A stretch of 43,400 bases of DNA from Hyphomicrobium sp. (GCA_002928395.1 PEQZ01000009.1:1-43400); one strand, 5' to 3'. Shown: positions 29,121 to 38,874, counted from the first letter of the stretch. Translations and numbers: made by a program. The notes: generated from the letters alone by a model not told the origin.

Positions 29121-31631
29121 TCAAGACTTTCTCACGAAACTTGCCACCACGCGTTTGGACCCCGCCACGTCGAAATCGATCGATAGCTTGTTGCCGTCGA
29201 CATGAGTCACGGCGCCTTTGCCGAATTTCTGGTGGAGCACGCGGTCGCCGACGGCGAACGCGCACGCCTCCGTCGATGAGGCCACAAGCTCGCCTTCGAT
29301 CGTGAGCGGTGGCCGGGTATGGCGGGCGTCGGGGCGGCTGGCCTGCTCCTGGGCGCGTTTCCAACCGGGCGTATCGTAGGTGGAGGTGAATGCCTGTGGC
29401 GCTTCCTCGAAACGGCTCCTCCCGTAGGGCCCCCCACCGCCGCCACCGTAGCTTTGGCCGAAGTTCTGATAAGCTCCGCCGAATGGGCTTTTGGCCTCGA
29501 TGATTTCGAGATGTTCAGCCGGCAGTTCGTCGACGAAGCGTGACGGCACGGCCGACTGATACAACCCGCGCGTGCGCCGGTTCTGCGCAAACGATACCTT
29601 GGCCTGCTTCCGCGCCCGCGTGACGCCGACGTAGGCCAGCCGCCGCTCCTCCTCCAGGCCCTCGACACCCTGCTCGTCGAGCGAGCGCTGGTGCGGGAAC
29701 AGCCCCTCTTCCCAGCCCGGCAGGAAGACGAGGTCGAATTCGAGTCCTTTGGCGCCATGCAGCGTCATGATCGAGACACGGTCGCCGTCGTTGCCTTGAT
29801 CCGTATCCATGACGAGCGACACATGCTCGAGGAACGCCGGCAGGCTTTCGAAGTCGTGCATGAAGCGGACGAGTTCCTTCAAATTCTCGAGCCGGGACTG
29901 GGCTTGCGGGCTCTTGTCCGCCTGCCACATGGCAGTGTAGCCGCTTTCATCGAGGATCAGCTCGGCCAGCTCGGTGTGGCGTAGATCGGGCATGCGCGAC
30001 CGCCAGCGCTCGAACGACGCGATCAGATCGCCGAGCGAGCGGCGGGCTTTTGTGGCGAGTTCCTCTGTCTCGACCATTTCGCGCGCCGCCTGATACATCG
30101 GAATGCCTCGCGCGCGGCCAAGCTCGTGAACGCGCTTGACGGTGGTGTCGCCGAGGCCCCGTTTCGGTACGTTGACGATGCGCTCGAACTTCAGGTCGTT
30201 CGACGGATTGGCAGTGATCTCCAGATAGGCGATGGCGTCCTTGATTTCCTGCCGCTCGTAGAAGCGCGGGCCGCCGATGACGCGATAGGGCAGCCCGAGC
30301 GTGATGAACCGGTCTTCAAGCACGCGCATCTGGAACGATGCGCGGACCAGTACCGCGACTTGGTCGAGGTTGCATCCGTCCTTGCGCGCGGCCTCGATGT
30401 CGGTGCCGATGATGCGCGCCTCTTCCTCGTCGTCCCACACGCCGGTGAGTGTCACCTTCTCGCCGGCCGCGCCATCGGTGAACAGCGTCTTGCCGAGCCT
30501 GCCCTTGTTCCTGGCAATGAGCCCGGAAGCGGCGCCGAGGATATGCCCTGTCGAGCGATAGTTGCGTTCAAGCCGGATGACGGTGGCACCAGGGAAATCC
30601 TTGTCGAAGCGCAGGATGTTGTCGACCTCGGCTCCGCGCCAGCCATAGATCGACTGATCATCGTCGCCGACGCAGCAGATGTTGGGCGAGCCCTGGGCTA
30701 GAAGCCTGAGCCACAGGTATTGAGCGACGTTGGTATCCTGATACTCGTCGACGAGGATGTAGCGGAAGCGGCGGTGATAGTCGGCCAGCACGTCCGGGTG
30801 CTCGCGGAACAGCCTCAAGCATTCGAGCAAGAGGTCGCCGAAGTCGCAGGCGTTGAGTTCCTTGAGGCGGGTCTGATAGGCGGCGTAGAGCTTGCCGCCC
30901 TTGCCGCCGGCAAACGAGAACCCCTCGCCGGGCGGGATCTTGTCCGGCGTCAAACCACGGTTCTTCCAGCCGTCGATCAGCATGGCGAGCTGCCGCGCCG
31001 GCCAGCGGTCCTTGTCGATGTTCTCGGCTTCGATAACCTGCTTCATCAGGCGGAGCTGGTCGTCGGCGTCGAGGATCGTGAACCCCGATTTCAGGCCCAC
31101 CAGTTCGTGGTGGCGCCGCAGGATCTTGACGCCGATGGAATGGAACGTGCCGAGCCACGGCATGCCTTCGACCGCGCCATCGACCAGCGCGCCGATGCGG
31201 TGCTTCATTTCACGCGCGGCCTTGTTTGTGAAAGTGACCGCGAGCACCTGGCTCGGGAAAGCGCGCTTGGAGGCGAGAATGTGGGCGATGCGTGTGGTTA
31301 GCACGCGCGTCTTGCCGGTGCCCGCACCCGCGAGTACCAGCACAGGGCCGTCGAGGGCTTCGACCGCCGCCCGCTGCTCTGGGTTGAGGCCCGAAAGGTA
31401 GGTGGCTTGCGGCGCTAACGGGTTGGCCGAGCCGAGCGCGCGCGCAGAATTCGAAACCGGGGTCAATTCTGGCTTGACAGTGGCGATTGCGGCGGGCGCA
31501 GGGGAGTGCGGCCGCGACGTTGGACGCGGCGCAGCGGCCGGCAGATCAAAGGGCGGACCGTCATTGCCGGCGATGTCATCGTCACTTGCGGCCACCGCAA
31601 GTGGCCTGTTCGCAGAAGGAAAGGTGTTCAT
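29121..31631 (-). CDS. uvrD: ATP-dependent DNA helicase UvrD/PcrA
   Basis: 836 residues, superfamily 1A 3'-5' helicase used in nucleotide excision and mismatch repair and in removing proteins from DNA. Motifs in order: Walker A AGAGTGKTR, Ia TFTNKAAREM, II VDEYQDTN, III GDDDQSIYGWRGA, IV RNYRST, V TLHGAKGLEFDLVFLPG, VI RRLAYVGVTRARK. About 85 Pro/Ala-rich residues precede the core, and the C-terminus holds the Tudor-like domain FAVGDRVLHQKFGKGAV that contacts RNA polymerase in UvrD/PcrA. ATG 31631 gives MNTFPSANRPL; an earlier start at 31697 adds 22 unlikely residues. PcrA and UvrD cannot be separated by these motifs. Confidence 0.95.
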   Translation of the reverse strand: MNTFPSANRPLAVAASDDDIAGNDGPPFDLPAAAPRPTSRPHSPAPAAIATVKPELTPVSNSARALGSANPLAPQATYLSGLNPEQRAAVEALDGPVLVLAGAGTGKTRVLTTRIAHILASKRAFPSQVLAVTFTNKAAREMKHRIGALVDGAVEGMPWLGTFHSIGVKILRRHHELVGLKSGFTILDADDQLRLMKQVIEAENIDKDRWPARQLAMLIDGWKNRGLTPDKIPPGEGFSFAGGKGGKLYAAYQTRLKELNACDFGDLLLECLRLFREHPDVLADYHRRFRYILVDEYQDTNVAQYLWLRLLAQGSPNICCVGDDDQSIYGWRGAEVDNILRFDKDFPGATVIRLERNYRSTGHILGAASGLIARNKGRLGKTLFTDGAAGEKVTLTGVWDDEEEARIIGTDIEAARKDGCNLDQVAVLVRASFQMRVLEDRFITLGLPYRVIGGPRFYERQEIKDAIAYLEITANPSNDLKFERIVNVPKRGLGDTTVKRVHELGRARGIPMYQAAREMVETEELATKARRSLGDLIASFERWRSRMPDLRHTELAELILDESGYTAMWQADKSPQAQSRLENLKELVRFMHDFESLPAFLEHVSLVMDTDQGNDGDRVSIMTLHGAKGLEFDLVFLPGWEEGLFPHQRSLDEQGVEGLEEERRLAYVGVTRARKQAKVSFAQNRRTRGLYQSAVPSRFVDELPAEHLEIIEAKSPFGGAYQNFGQSYGGGGGGPYGRSRFEEAPQAFTSTYDTPGWKRAQEQASRPDARHTRPPLTIEGELVASSTEACAFAVGDRVLHQKFGKGAVTHVDGNKLSIDFDVAGSKRVVASFVRKS

Positions 31632-31958
31632 CTGTGGCGATTCTCGAGCATCGACTCCCACTATACCACCTCGTTGTAGGCGGCAATCAGGCGGCAAGAT
31701 TTGCCCACACGTCTGATTGGTATCGCCTGTCGGGCGCCTGCACCCAAAGCCACACTGACCGCAGTCGCGTCACGCGATATTCTTGCGCGTTTTGTGCATC
31801 CAAAGGGTAAGCTTTGCCGGACGGTGCAATTGTGGTGCTATGGTAAATGAGAAGCGGCCGTGGTCAAAACAACGGCCAGACATGGTCGTGGGTTGGCAAG
31901 GCGCCGTCGATGCCGGCGCTGCACGGCGCCTCGGAAGGGATGAGGGCATGCGACGCGA
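31632..31958. other. Divergent promoter region of uvrD and the AsmA gene
   Basis: About 330 bases between divergent genes. It should carry both promoters; I find no pair of boxes good enough to name. A purine-rich GGAAGGGATGAGGG lies 13-25 bases before the AsmA ATG. No small gene is apparent. Confidence 0.5.
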
Positions 31959-34900
31959 ATGAACAACGTTCTTCTCTACATCGGTGGCGTTCTCGTGGCG
32001 GTTCTGGCTGCGCTGTTCGCCGTTCCACATTTCGTCGACTGGAACGGCTATCGTGGCGTCTTCGAGGAAGTAGCCTCGCGTGTCATCGGTCGCGAAGTGC
32101 GAGTTGGCGGCGCGGTGAATGTACGGCTGCTGCCGGCGCCCTACGTCCGCTTTGAGAAAGTGCGCGTGGCCGACAGCACGGGCGGCACTGGTGAGCCGTT
32201 CTTCCGCGCTGATTCGTTCACGCTGTGGCTGTCGGTGCCGCCATTGTTGAAGGGTGTGCTCGAAGCCAATGAGATCGAGTTGAAGCGGCCGCAACTGCGC
32301 CTCAACATCGACGAACGGGGCCGTGGCAGCTGGAACTCGCTGACCATGACGCAAGGCTCGTTGCCGTTCGTCCCAGCCGGCGTGACGCTACAGGCCGTCC
32401 GCGTCACTGATGGCAGTATAGGCGTCAGCACGGCCTTAGGCGGCGAGGTGCTGCGGCTCGACGGGTTCAATGGCGAGCTCGAGGCGGAAAGTCTCGACGG
32501 GCCGTACAAGCTTCGCGGCAACACGATGTGGCGCGGGGCAGAGCGCGACGTCCGCCTCAACGCCGCACGCGCCGATTCCGACGGCGGGATCCGCATAAAG
32601 GCGATCGTCGCGGCGCCGAGATCAGGCAATTCTTACGTGCTCGACGGCCGCCTCTCGGATGTCAGAAGTCAGATGCGCTTCGACGGCACCGTGCAGGGCA
32701 AGATCCATTTGGACGCCGCGCCCGGACCCGCGCCCGGACCCGTGGCCGAGCCGTCCGTGAAGGCCAGTGAGCGCCCGTTCATCGAAATGAAATCGATGGT
32801 CGCCGCCAATCTCGAAGCCGCCCGCCTGGCAGAGATCACGATCTCGGTCGAGAACATGGGTCAGCCGCAGCTGGTGACGGGCGATGCGCGCGTTGCGTGG
32901 GGACAATCCAGCGAAACGGAACTGGCGCTGGCGGCGCGCTGGCTCGACCTCGACCGGCTGGCGCAGGCGACCCGTGGGGTGGCCGACGCGCCCATCGAGA
33001 CCGCGCAAGCGCTGGTCTCGACCCTGCTCGGTCAGTTGCCAGCAAGCGGCCTCGTCGATGCGCGTTTCAATGTCGAGCAGTTGAACCTCGGCGGAGATGT
33101 GGTCGGCGGTTTGAGCCTGAAGCTCGCGCGTGGCGCAGGGCCGCTCGAGATCAAGGAACTGCGCGCGGGGCTGCCGGGGGGAACGCGCGTTGATCTGATG
33201 GGCGTACTGACTGATGGCAAGGCGTTGCCCGAACTCAACGGACCGCTGTTGCTGCGCGGGTCGAGCGTCAATCGGTTCCTTGCCTGGGCCGGTAAAGGCG
33301 CAGCGTTGGGCGATGCTCGCAGCGATGGCCCTTTTCTGGTACGCGGCCAGCTGAAGCTCAGCGAAACCGCACTCGAACTGACCGACGCTGATGCCGAATT
33401 GCAGGGTATTCCGCTCAAGGGCGAGATCCGCCATGAGCACAACGACCGCCGTCGCATCAGCATGTCCCTGGACGGCCAGCGGGTCAACCTTGCGCAGTTG
33501 TGGCCAGGCGGACCGGAATGGCTCGCCCGCCTGCTGCCGAGCGGAAACGGGGTGGTTGCGAGCGGTCAGGCGGCCACTCCGGCGGGATCTCAAGATGCCA
33601 GCCCCGCAAACGCGCGTGCCGAGACCAACCCAGCGGGCGCGCAACGGCGCTCGATGTTCGATCTCGCCAGTACTGATCTTTCGCTGCGCATTCGGGTTGC
33701 CGACCTTGCTGTCGGTACGCTCAACTATAGCGATGTCGATGGCAGCATTTCGATCGAGCGCGGCAAGCTGACGATCCCGAGTATGCGCCTGATCACGTCG
33801 GATGGGCTCGAGGTCGATATCGAGGGCGAGCTTTCGGATGCGTTGACCGCGCCGCGAGGCACCTTGCGCGGCCTGGTGGCAACCGACCGTCCCGCGGGCG
33901 CTGCAGCCTTGTTCAAGGCATTGAGTGGCAGCGAGCAAGTCGCCGTTCCTGCGGAACAACTCGCAGCATTGGCACCTTTGCGATTGGCTGGTCGGGTCAG
34001 CCTCGGCAATCGTGGCGCAGCCAGCACCGACATCGAGGCCGACGGCTTGGTGCAGGGCGGCCGCTTCGTTGGCAAGGCCCGACTTGACGGCGGCTGGATG
34101 CTGTGGCGGGAAGGGATAGCCGACCTGGCCGTGACCGCAGACAGTCCCGACGTCGATCAGTTGTTGCGCCTCGCGCTCGGGGCCAAGGGTGGAGCACAGC
34201 GTGGCCGTGCGCCGAGGCGCGGTGTGCTGAGTTTCAACGCGAGGGGTGTTCCCAACAAAGGCATGCTGACAACAGCGACGGTCGAGAGCCCGGGGCTGGT
34301 GTTGACCTACGACGGTCCTTTGAAACTGGAAAAAGGTATCCCGGCGGCCATCGAGGGCGACGTGCGGGTCGCCGCCGACCAGATCGACGAGGCGCTCGCA
34401 CTCGTTGGAATAAATCTCGGCGCATCGGCGGCCGGAGTACCCGTCGATGGTGTGCTTCATGTTTCTGCCAACGACAACGTCGTGACACTGAAGCCGCGCG
34501 AGCTGTTGATCGGCGCAAGCAAGGTTTCTGGGTATCTGATCCTCGCGCAGCGCGCCGATCAGCCTTCGACAGTCACCGCTCAGCTCGACGTGGGGGATGT
34601 GACCCTAGACCAGCTGTTGTCGCCGCTGCTCGATCATCGCCTGGCGCCAGGTGAATTCTCCGCGGCACGCCGCGTGTCTGCGGGTAGCGATGGGTTGCCG
34701 TGGCCGGATAGGGCGTTCGATCTGGTTCCGCTCGACCGTCTCGAAGGGCACATAGGTCTTCGCGCGAAACGGTTGGTTCTCGATGACGGGATCGCCGTTC
34801 AGGGCGCGCGATTGAGCGTGGCTCTGGCTCCGGGCCGGTTGACCATCGAGACGCTGGAGGGCACGGCACTCGGCGGTCTGGCAACCGCGAACGCGGCAAT

Positions 34901-36110
34901 TTCAAAGTCACCGGGCGGCTTCGACTTCAAGGGCAGCTTGAAGCTCGCCGGTTTGAAGCCGTCGGTGTTCGCTGACGGCGGGGGTGACCCCAGCGGAGGG
35001 GGCGAGGCCAGGGGCGGGCTCGTCGAGAAGAAGGGCGGAGGCGAGGCCGTTTCGACAGGCGCGGTGTCCGTGACGCTCGAACTCACCTCGCGCGGATTGA
35101 GCCCACGGTCCGTCGTGGCCGCAATGAGGGGCCAGGGCGAAGTGGAGATCTCGGGTCTCGAGATTCCGGGTTTGACCCCGCGGGCGGTGGCTCGGGCAGC
35201 CTTGGACGTCGTCGAAGGCAGAATCGAGCCCGGTGACGGCGCGCTGACCAGGGCCTTGGTCATGGCCATCGAAAAGGGCGCTGCCAAGTTAGCCTCGACG
35301 AAGCTGCCCGTCGAGGTCCGAGACGGCGCACTGCGCTTGAAGCCGATCGTTGTCGAAGCTCAAGGCGGGCGCACGACGATCGACACCACGATAGACCTGT
35401 CGAGCCTGCGCATCGATAGCGAGTGGCGGGTGGAGCAGTCCTCCGCGCCACGGCACGCCGGTTCGCCATTGCCCGCAGGTCAGCAGACGAACCAAGGTCC
35501 CTCACCAGTCCGGGCCTCTGGCCCATTTAAATCGCCGCTGCCCGCTGTCTATCTCGTCTATGCCGGACCGCTCAAAGACGTGGTCAAACTCGAGCCGCGA
35601 ATCTCCGCAGGGGCACTGGAGCGAGAACTATCGGTTCGCAAGATGGAGCACGAAGTCGAGCAGCTCGAGCGGCTGCGAGCGGAGGACGAGCGGCGACGTG
35701 CCGAGGAAGCCGCGCGGCTGAGGGCGATAGAGGAGGAGCGCGCGCGTGCTGCGCTGATACCGTCGTTCAAGGCGGTGCCGGGCGATCCGGCTGGTGAGGC
35801 GGTCCACGGCGGAACTCTGCCTAAAGCCCAGACTGTTCCAGGGGCTGTCGTGCCCTTGTCCACTTCGCCGCAGGCACCCTTGCCACAGGGTAGTGCCGCA
35901 CCAGCGCCCCCGGGCTCCGGGTTTGCCGGCGGACCGTCCGGGGCGACCAACTCGCCAGACAGCGCCGCGAAGACGATCGAAGTGACACCGCTGCCGCCTG
36001 TGCCGGCGGCCGGTGGCAGCGGTCTCACGCGCAGCCCGCCCACCCCGAGGCCAGCGAGACGTCCTTCAAAGGCGGACGATCCGCCGTATCAGAAGCTCTC
36101 GCCGTTCTGA
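31959..36110 (+). CDS. Large AsmA-family protein
   Basis: 1383 residues. An N-terminal membrane helix (LLYIGGVLVAVLAALFAV) is followed by the AsmA start HFVDWNGYRGVFEEVASRVIGREVRVGG as two consecutive conserved blocks, then long beta-rich repeats in the periplasm. The C-terminal AsmA_2 region (GLSPRSVVAAMRGQGEVEISGLEIPG, near 1035-1075) is well kept. Near residues 1220-1265 a charged helix (KMEHEVEQLERLRAEDERR...) is probably coiled coil, and the last 110 residues are Pro/Ala-rich. AsmA-like proteins are thought to move phospholipid between membranes or affect outer membrane assembly. The end is divergent in sequence from the usual and might reach peptidoglycan or a partner. Confidence 0.9.
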   Translation: MNNVLLYIGGVLVAVLAALFAVPHFVDWNGYRGVFEEVASRVIGREVRVGGAVNVRLLPAPYVRFEKVRVADSTGGTGEPFFRADSFTLWLSVPPLLKGVLEANEIELKRPQLRLNIDERGRGSWNSLTMTQGSLPFVPAGVTLQAVRVTDGSIGVSTALGGEVLRLDGFNGELEAESLDGPYKLRGNTMWRGAERDVRLNAARADSDGGIRIKAIVAAPRSGNSYVLDGRLSDVRSQMRFDGTVQGKIHLDAAPGPAPGPVAEPSVKASERPFIEMKSMVAANLEAARLAEITISVENMGQPQLVTGDARVAWGQSSETELALAARWLDLDRLAQATRGVADAPIETAQALVSTLLGQLPASGLVDARFNVEQLNLGGDVVGGLSLKLARGAGPLEIKELRAGLPGGTRVDLMGVLTDGKALPELNGPLLLRGSSVNRFLAWAGKGAALGDARSDGPFLVRGQLKLSETALELTDADAELQGIPLKGEIRHEHNDRRRISMSLDGQRVNLAQLWPGGPEWLARLLPSGNGVVASGQAATPAGSQDASPANARAETNPAGAQRRSMFDLASTDLSLRIRVADLAVGTLNYSDVDGSISIERGKLTIPSMRLITSDGLEVDIEGELSDALTAPRGTLRGLVATDRPAGAAALFKALSGSEQVAVPAEQLAALAPLRLAGRVSLGNRGAASTDIEADGLVQGGRFVGKARLDGGWMLWREGIADLAVTADSPDVDQLLRLALGAKGGAQRGRAPRRGVLSFNARGVPNKGMLTTATVESPGLVLTYDGPLKLEKGIPAAIEGDVRVAADQIDEALALVGINLGASAAGVPVDGVLHVSANDNVVTLKPRELLIGASKVSGYLILAQRADQPSTVTAQLDVGDVTLDQLLSPLLDHRLAPGEFSAARRVSAGSDGLPWPDRAFDLVPLDRLEGHIGLRAKRLVLDDGIAVQGARLSVALAPGRLTIETLEGTALGGLATANAAISKSPGGFDFKGSLKLAGLKPSVFADGGGDPSGGGEARGGLVEKKGGGEAVSTGAVSVTLELTSRGLSPRSVVAAMRGQGEVEISGLEIPGLTPRAVARAALDVVEGRIEPGDGALTRALVMAIEKGAAKLASTKLPVEVRDGALRLKPIVVEAQGGRTTIDTTIDLSSLRIDSEWRVEQSSAPRHAGSPLPAGQQTNQGPSPVRASGPFKSPLPAVYLVYAGPLKDVVKLEPRISAGALERELSVRKMEHEVEQLERLRAEDERRRAEEAARLRAIEEERARAALIPSFKAVPGDPAGEAVHGGTLPKAQTVPGAVVPLSTSPQAPLPQGSAAPAPPGSGFAGGPSGATNSPDSAAKTIEVTPLPPVPAAGGSGLTRSPPTPRPARRPSKADDPPYQKLSPF

Positions 36111-36240
36111 CCAGAAACTGGGCCAACCGTCGACCGATGGAGCGCGTTCATTGAGGAGTGTTCCCGCAACAGCCGCTGCGCATAACAAGAAATCATTTTT
36201 GTACGTTCATTCTCTCGATTAGCGACGTGCCCACGCCTAT

Positions 36241-36352
36241 CTGGAGCGTCATGATCCCGTCCTTGCCACCCTCGCCTTCGAGCGCGTTGTGAATGCGCGT
36301 GGGCGTGCCGTTGCAGCACCATTAGAAAATGTCGCGCACCAAGCGGTTCGAG
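36241..36352 (-). mobile_element. Possible decayed IS5-type transposase fragment
   Basis: A minus-strand frame reads SNRLVRDIF, stop, WCCNGTPTRIHNALEGEGG, which recalls the YFxxWxxNGTLxRIHxAL segment of IS5-related transposases. It has an internal stop and no terminal repeats. The likeness is short and unverified. Confidence 0.3.
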
Positions 36353-36441
36353 GGCCAATCATTCGGCTGCGCGAGGTGGCCTGTCTGGTTCGACCCGTGT
36401 TCCGGTTCCGGCATTTGCGTCTCGTCGCAGCGCCGTTCGGA

Positions 36442-36555
36442 GCAAATGTCGGAACCATAAGGAGCACAAGCAAACTCATGATTTTCGTATAGCTTTTGCA
36501 TCTTACGGTTTTTTGATCAACCGCGAGTGGGGACCAAACGTCAGATACGCGACAC
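36442..36555 (+). repeat. Interspersed repeat element, copy 2
   Basis: Partner of 8509-8626 in the opposite orientation. It starts GCAAATGTCGGAACCAT (36442-36458) and ends GGGGACCAAACGTCAGAT plus CGC/ACAC (36529-36555). The centre is diverged but aligns without gaps over 45 bases. Unlike copy 1 it lacks the perfect internal palindrome. Confidence 0.7.
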
Positions 36556-36849
36556 GAGCGCCTATTCCACGATATTCAGATTAAGCGCACAACGCCCATA
36601 GTATATGATTTTCCGAGATTCAAGTAGTTGTTCCGGCCGATCATTTCGCCTTGGATCGCAGATCCACGAGTAAGCCAGATGGCTCAGAATTATTCCCGAT
36701 AGGCACTTCAGATCATGGTGACGCTCAACAGCCGAGGATTGGGGATCGAAGCAGTCATGGGTTGGTTCGTCACAGCTGGCCAGTTCGGCAGTATTGCTTC
36801 AATCACCCGCCTGTCGTGGGGTTTATCGATCGCCTGGAAAAGTGGGCGA

Positions 36850-36863
36850 TTGACACTTGTCAA
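36850..36863 (+). promoter_or_regulatory. FixK/FNR-type binding site upstream of usp
   Basis: TTGACACTTGTCAA is a perfect 14-base palindrome fitting the rhizobial FixK consensus TTGAY-N4-RTCAA. It lies 125 bases upstream of the usp ATG, so activation from a class II position would start transcription near 36905. A FixK-like regulator is encoded 1.2 kb away. Confidence 0.75.
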
Positions 36864-36988
36864 TGAACCGCTTTCGAAAAATGGGCAAACCTAATTTGGG
36901 CCGCATTGGCGGCAAACCCGATGCAACGCGCGCGTCGCGTCAAATGTTGACGACCATCGTCCGGCATAACCACGTCGCGGAGGATTAC

Positions 36989-37426
36989 ATGTACAAGCAT
37001 TTGCTGATCGCTACCGACGGTTCTGAGCTGGCAGCGAAAGCCGTCCAGCAGGGACTGGCGCTTGCGAAGGCGTTGAACGCGCAGGTGACGGGGGTCACAG
37101 TTACCGAACCTTGGACCACGATGGCCACTGGAGAATTCGCAATCGCTTTCCCCTACGATCAGTATGAGAAGATTGCGGCGGCGAACGCAGCCAAAGTCCT
37201 CAGCGGCTTTGTTGACGCCGCGACGACGTCGGGTGTCGAATGCGAGACCGTCCATGTCAAGGATCAATTTCCAGCCGAAGGGATTATCGAAACCGCCAAT
37301 TCTCTAGGTTGTGATCTGATCGTGATGGCGTCACACGGCCGGCATGGATTGATGAGGCTTATGTTGGGCAGCCAGGCCAGCAAAGTTGTGGCAAAAAGTA
37401 CTGTGCCGGTTTTGATCTGCCGCTGA
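36989..37426 (+). CDS. Universal stress protein, UspA family
   Basis: 145 residues, one Usp domain: MYKHLLIATDGSELAAKAV at the start, IVMASHGRHGLMRLMLGSQASKVV with the ATP-binding GxxG...GS motif near 112-123, and VPVLICR at the end. ATG 36989 has GGAGG six bases upstream, far better than an in-frame ATG at 36857, which falls on the FixK palindrome. Usp proteins of this class in rhizobia are induced by low oxygen. The upstream FixK box supports that here. It stands alone in its unit. Confidence 0.93.
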   Translation: MYKHLLIATDGSELAAKAVQQGLALAKALNAQVTGVTVTEPWTTMATGEFAIAFPYDQYEKIAAANAAKVLSGFVDAATTSGVECETVHVKDQFPAEGIIETANSLGCDLIVMASHGRHGLMRLMLGSQASKVVAKSTVPVLICR

Positions 37427-37516
37427 CGAATGAACCTAACGCGCATTGTGCATGGAGCTTGCCCGGAAACGGCGCGAGAGCGATTCGCTAAGCGCGGAAT
37501 GGACTCCCTTGTAGCG

Positions 37517-38050
37517 TCAGTCCCATATAGGATGGAACGTCACAGGGATAGTATACTCGAACGTCTGTATTTCATTTCGGCTATTGCGCAGCAGCACATG
37601 GGAACTCGCAACTTGTTGGTGTGGCGTTTCCGCACTGACGATCAAGAGAACCGCACCGGCATAAATGTGGTGGAGAAGGTTCTTGCACGAGCCGTTTAGA
37701 GGCAGTCCGGTTTCTCCCTCATCGGTCCTGGTCAATGCTGCCGTCTCGCGTGCCGGGCAAACCCCAGCGAGTAGCGCAAGAACGCGGCCGGAAGTAGCGA
37801 GGATGTTTCCAAGATCGCAATTCGAGCTGTAGGGCTCTACACCATGAACCAACATCGAGAGTTGTTCGGAAAGTTCACAAGACTCCAGTCGAGGCGACCC
37901 GAAGTTCATCAGTGATTCGGCGAGACCGGCACAGCACTGCCGGTCGATTCCGAATCCACAGGACTGAAGTTCGATCACTGCCGCCCATAGAGGACCTGGT
38001 TCGTAGAACACGGCCATCGAGAGGCGGTGACGGATAGCCTCCTTGGTCAT
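37517..38050 (-). CDS. Conserved protein of unknown function linked to fixK
   Basis: 177 residues; I do not recognise a named family. The N-terminal part (AVFYEPGPLWAAVIELQSCGFGIDRQCCAGL) looks like a beta-alpha unit. The C-terminal part, LLHHIYAGAVLLIVSAETPHQQVASSHVLLRNSRNEIQTFEY, has the look of small stress proteins whose last strand-helix-strand packs an arginine/His-containing turn. It has no signal peptide. It starts 14 bases after the fixK stop on the same strand, so the two are very likely one operon and it may be part of the low-oxygen response, perhaps as a modulator. Confidence 0.7.
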   Translation of the reverse strand: MTKEAIRHRLSMAVFYEPGPLWAAVIELQSCGFGIDRQCCAGLAESLMNFGSPRLESCELSEQLSMLVHGVEPYSSNCDLGNILATSGRVLALLAGVCPARETAALTRTDEGETGLPLNGSCKNLLHHIYAGAVLLIVSAETPHQQVASSHVLLRNSRNEIQTFEYTIPVTFHPIWD

Positions 38051-38064
38051 GACGCGTGGCGCCC

Positions 38065-38784
38065 TTAATCGTTCCGGCTGACATTGCCCGCCGCAAGTCT
38101 TTCCAAGCCGCTACGATCGACAATCCTGATGGCGGTGCATTGCGCGATGTCAATCAACCCAGTGATGCGGAACTTCGTGAAGGTCCTGCTGACGGTCTCG
38201 ATCGTCAATCCGAGGAAATCAGCAATGTCGGTCCGCGTCATTCCAAGGTCGATATTGCTCGAGTCCAGTCCCCGGCGTTCGTTGCGTTGTGCCAGCGCCG
38301 AAAGGAAGGCGGCCACCCGCTCGGCGGCGCTGCGCTGGCAAACGCTCAGAAGTAGCTCCCGAGCGTTCCGCAGTTCCTCAGCCAGAGCCTCATAGAGCGT
38401 TGCCGTCAGCTCGGCATCGTTGCGCATGGCCTCGCAGAGTACCGCAACAGGCAGGCAGCGCAGTCGGGTCGGCCGGATCGCCTGGGCGCTCGTGTTATGG
38501 TCGGTTCCGGTGCCAAGCGCGACTATGTCACCTGGAAAGGCAAAGCCCATCACCTGACGGCGTCCATCGGGCATCATGCGATAGGTGCAGATCAGCCCGG
38601 CCTCGACCCGATAGACATGCCTTAGCATGTCGCCTTCACAGAACACATGATCCTTCGCTTGGACCCGGCGCGACGGTGTGCCGCTGAACAGTGCGGAAAG
38701 GCGATCCTGGCCATTGAGCGATTGTTCTGATTGCCGGTAGGAGGGGTTGAATGAGGTGCTCTCGGAATAACCACTTATCAGCAT
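38065..38784 (-). CDS. fixK: Crp/Fnr family regulator, FixK-like
   Basis: 239 residues. The cyclic-nucleotide-type beta barrel spans about 35-140 (VFCEGDMLRHVYRVEAGLI, VMGFAFPGDIVALG), followed by the dimer helix and the helix-turn-helix LGMTRTDIADFLGLTIETVSRTFTKF (about 187-212). The recognition helix E..SR triad (ETVSR) is that of FNR/FixK proteins that read TTGA half-sites. The N-terminal cysteine cluster of FNR is absent, so it does not sense oxygen through Fe-S itself, as in FixK. ATG 38784 has GAGG nine bases upstream and is preferred to a TTG at 38826. Divergent from the response regulator gene and probably controlled by it. Confidence 0.85.
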   Translation of the reverse strand: MLISGYSESTSFNPSYRQSEQSLNGQDRLSALFSGTPSRRVQAKDHVFCEGDMLRHVYRVEAGLICTYRMMPDGRRQVMGFAFPGDIVALGTGTDHNTSAQAIRPTRLRCLPVAVLCEAMRNDAELTATLYEALAEELRNARELLLSVCQRSAAERVAAFLSALAQRNERRGLDSSNIDLGMTRTDIADFLGLTIETVSRTFTKFRITGLIDIAQCTAIRIVDRSGLERLAAGNVSRND

Positions 38785-38874
38785 GTTACCAATCCTCGCC
38801 TTGTCGTCGGTCAACTTCGATGGCAAGTGGAACCGGCTCAGGACGCAGACGTATGGCGCGATTGTGAGGATTTG

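Larger units (their letters stand above)
36111..36988. other. Long non-coding region with IS remnant, repeat and FixK box
   Basis: About 880 bases of lower GC than the flanks. It contains a possible IS5-type fragment (36241-36352), repeat copy 2 (36442-36555) and the FixK-type palindrome at 36850. The part 36560-36849 shows nothing recognisable. Short open frames here are unsupported. Confidence 0.6.

Noticed and set aside
32622-34460. A 612-codon minus-strand frame inside the AsmA gene
   Set aside because: Low-complexity shadow of the AsmA coding sequence on the other strand.
36513-36522. TTGATCAA considered as an FNR site
   Set aside because: It lacks the four-base spacer between half-sites and lies inside the repeat.
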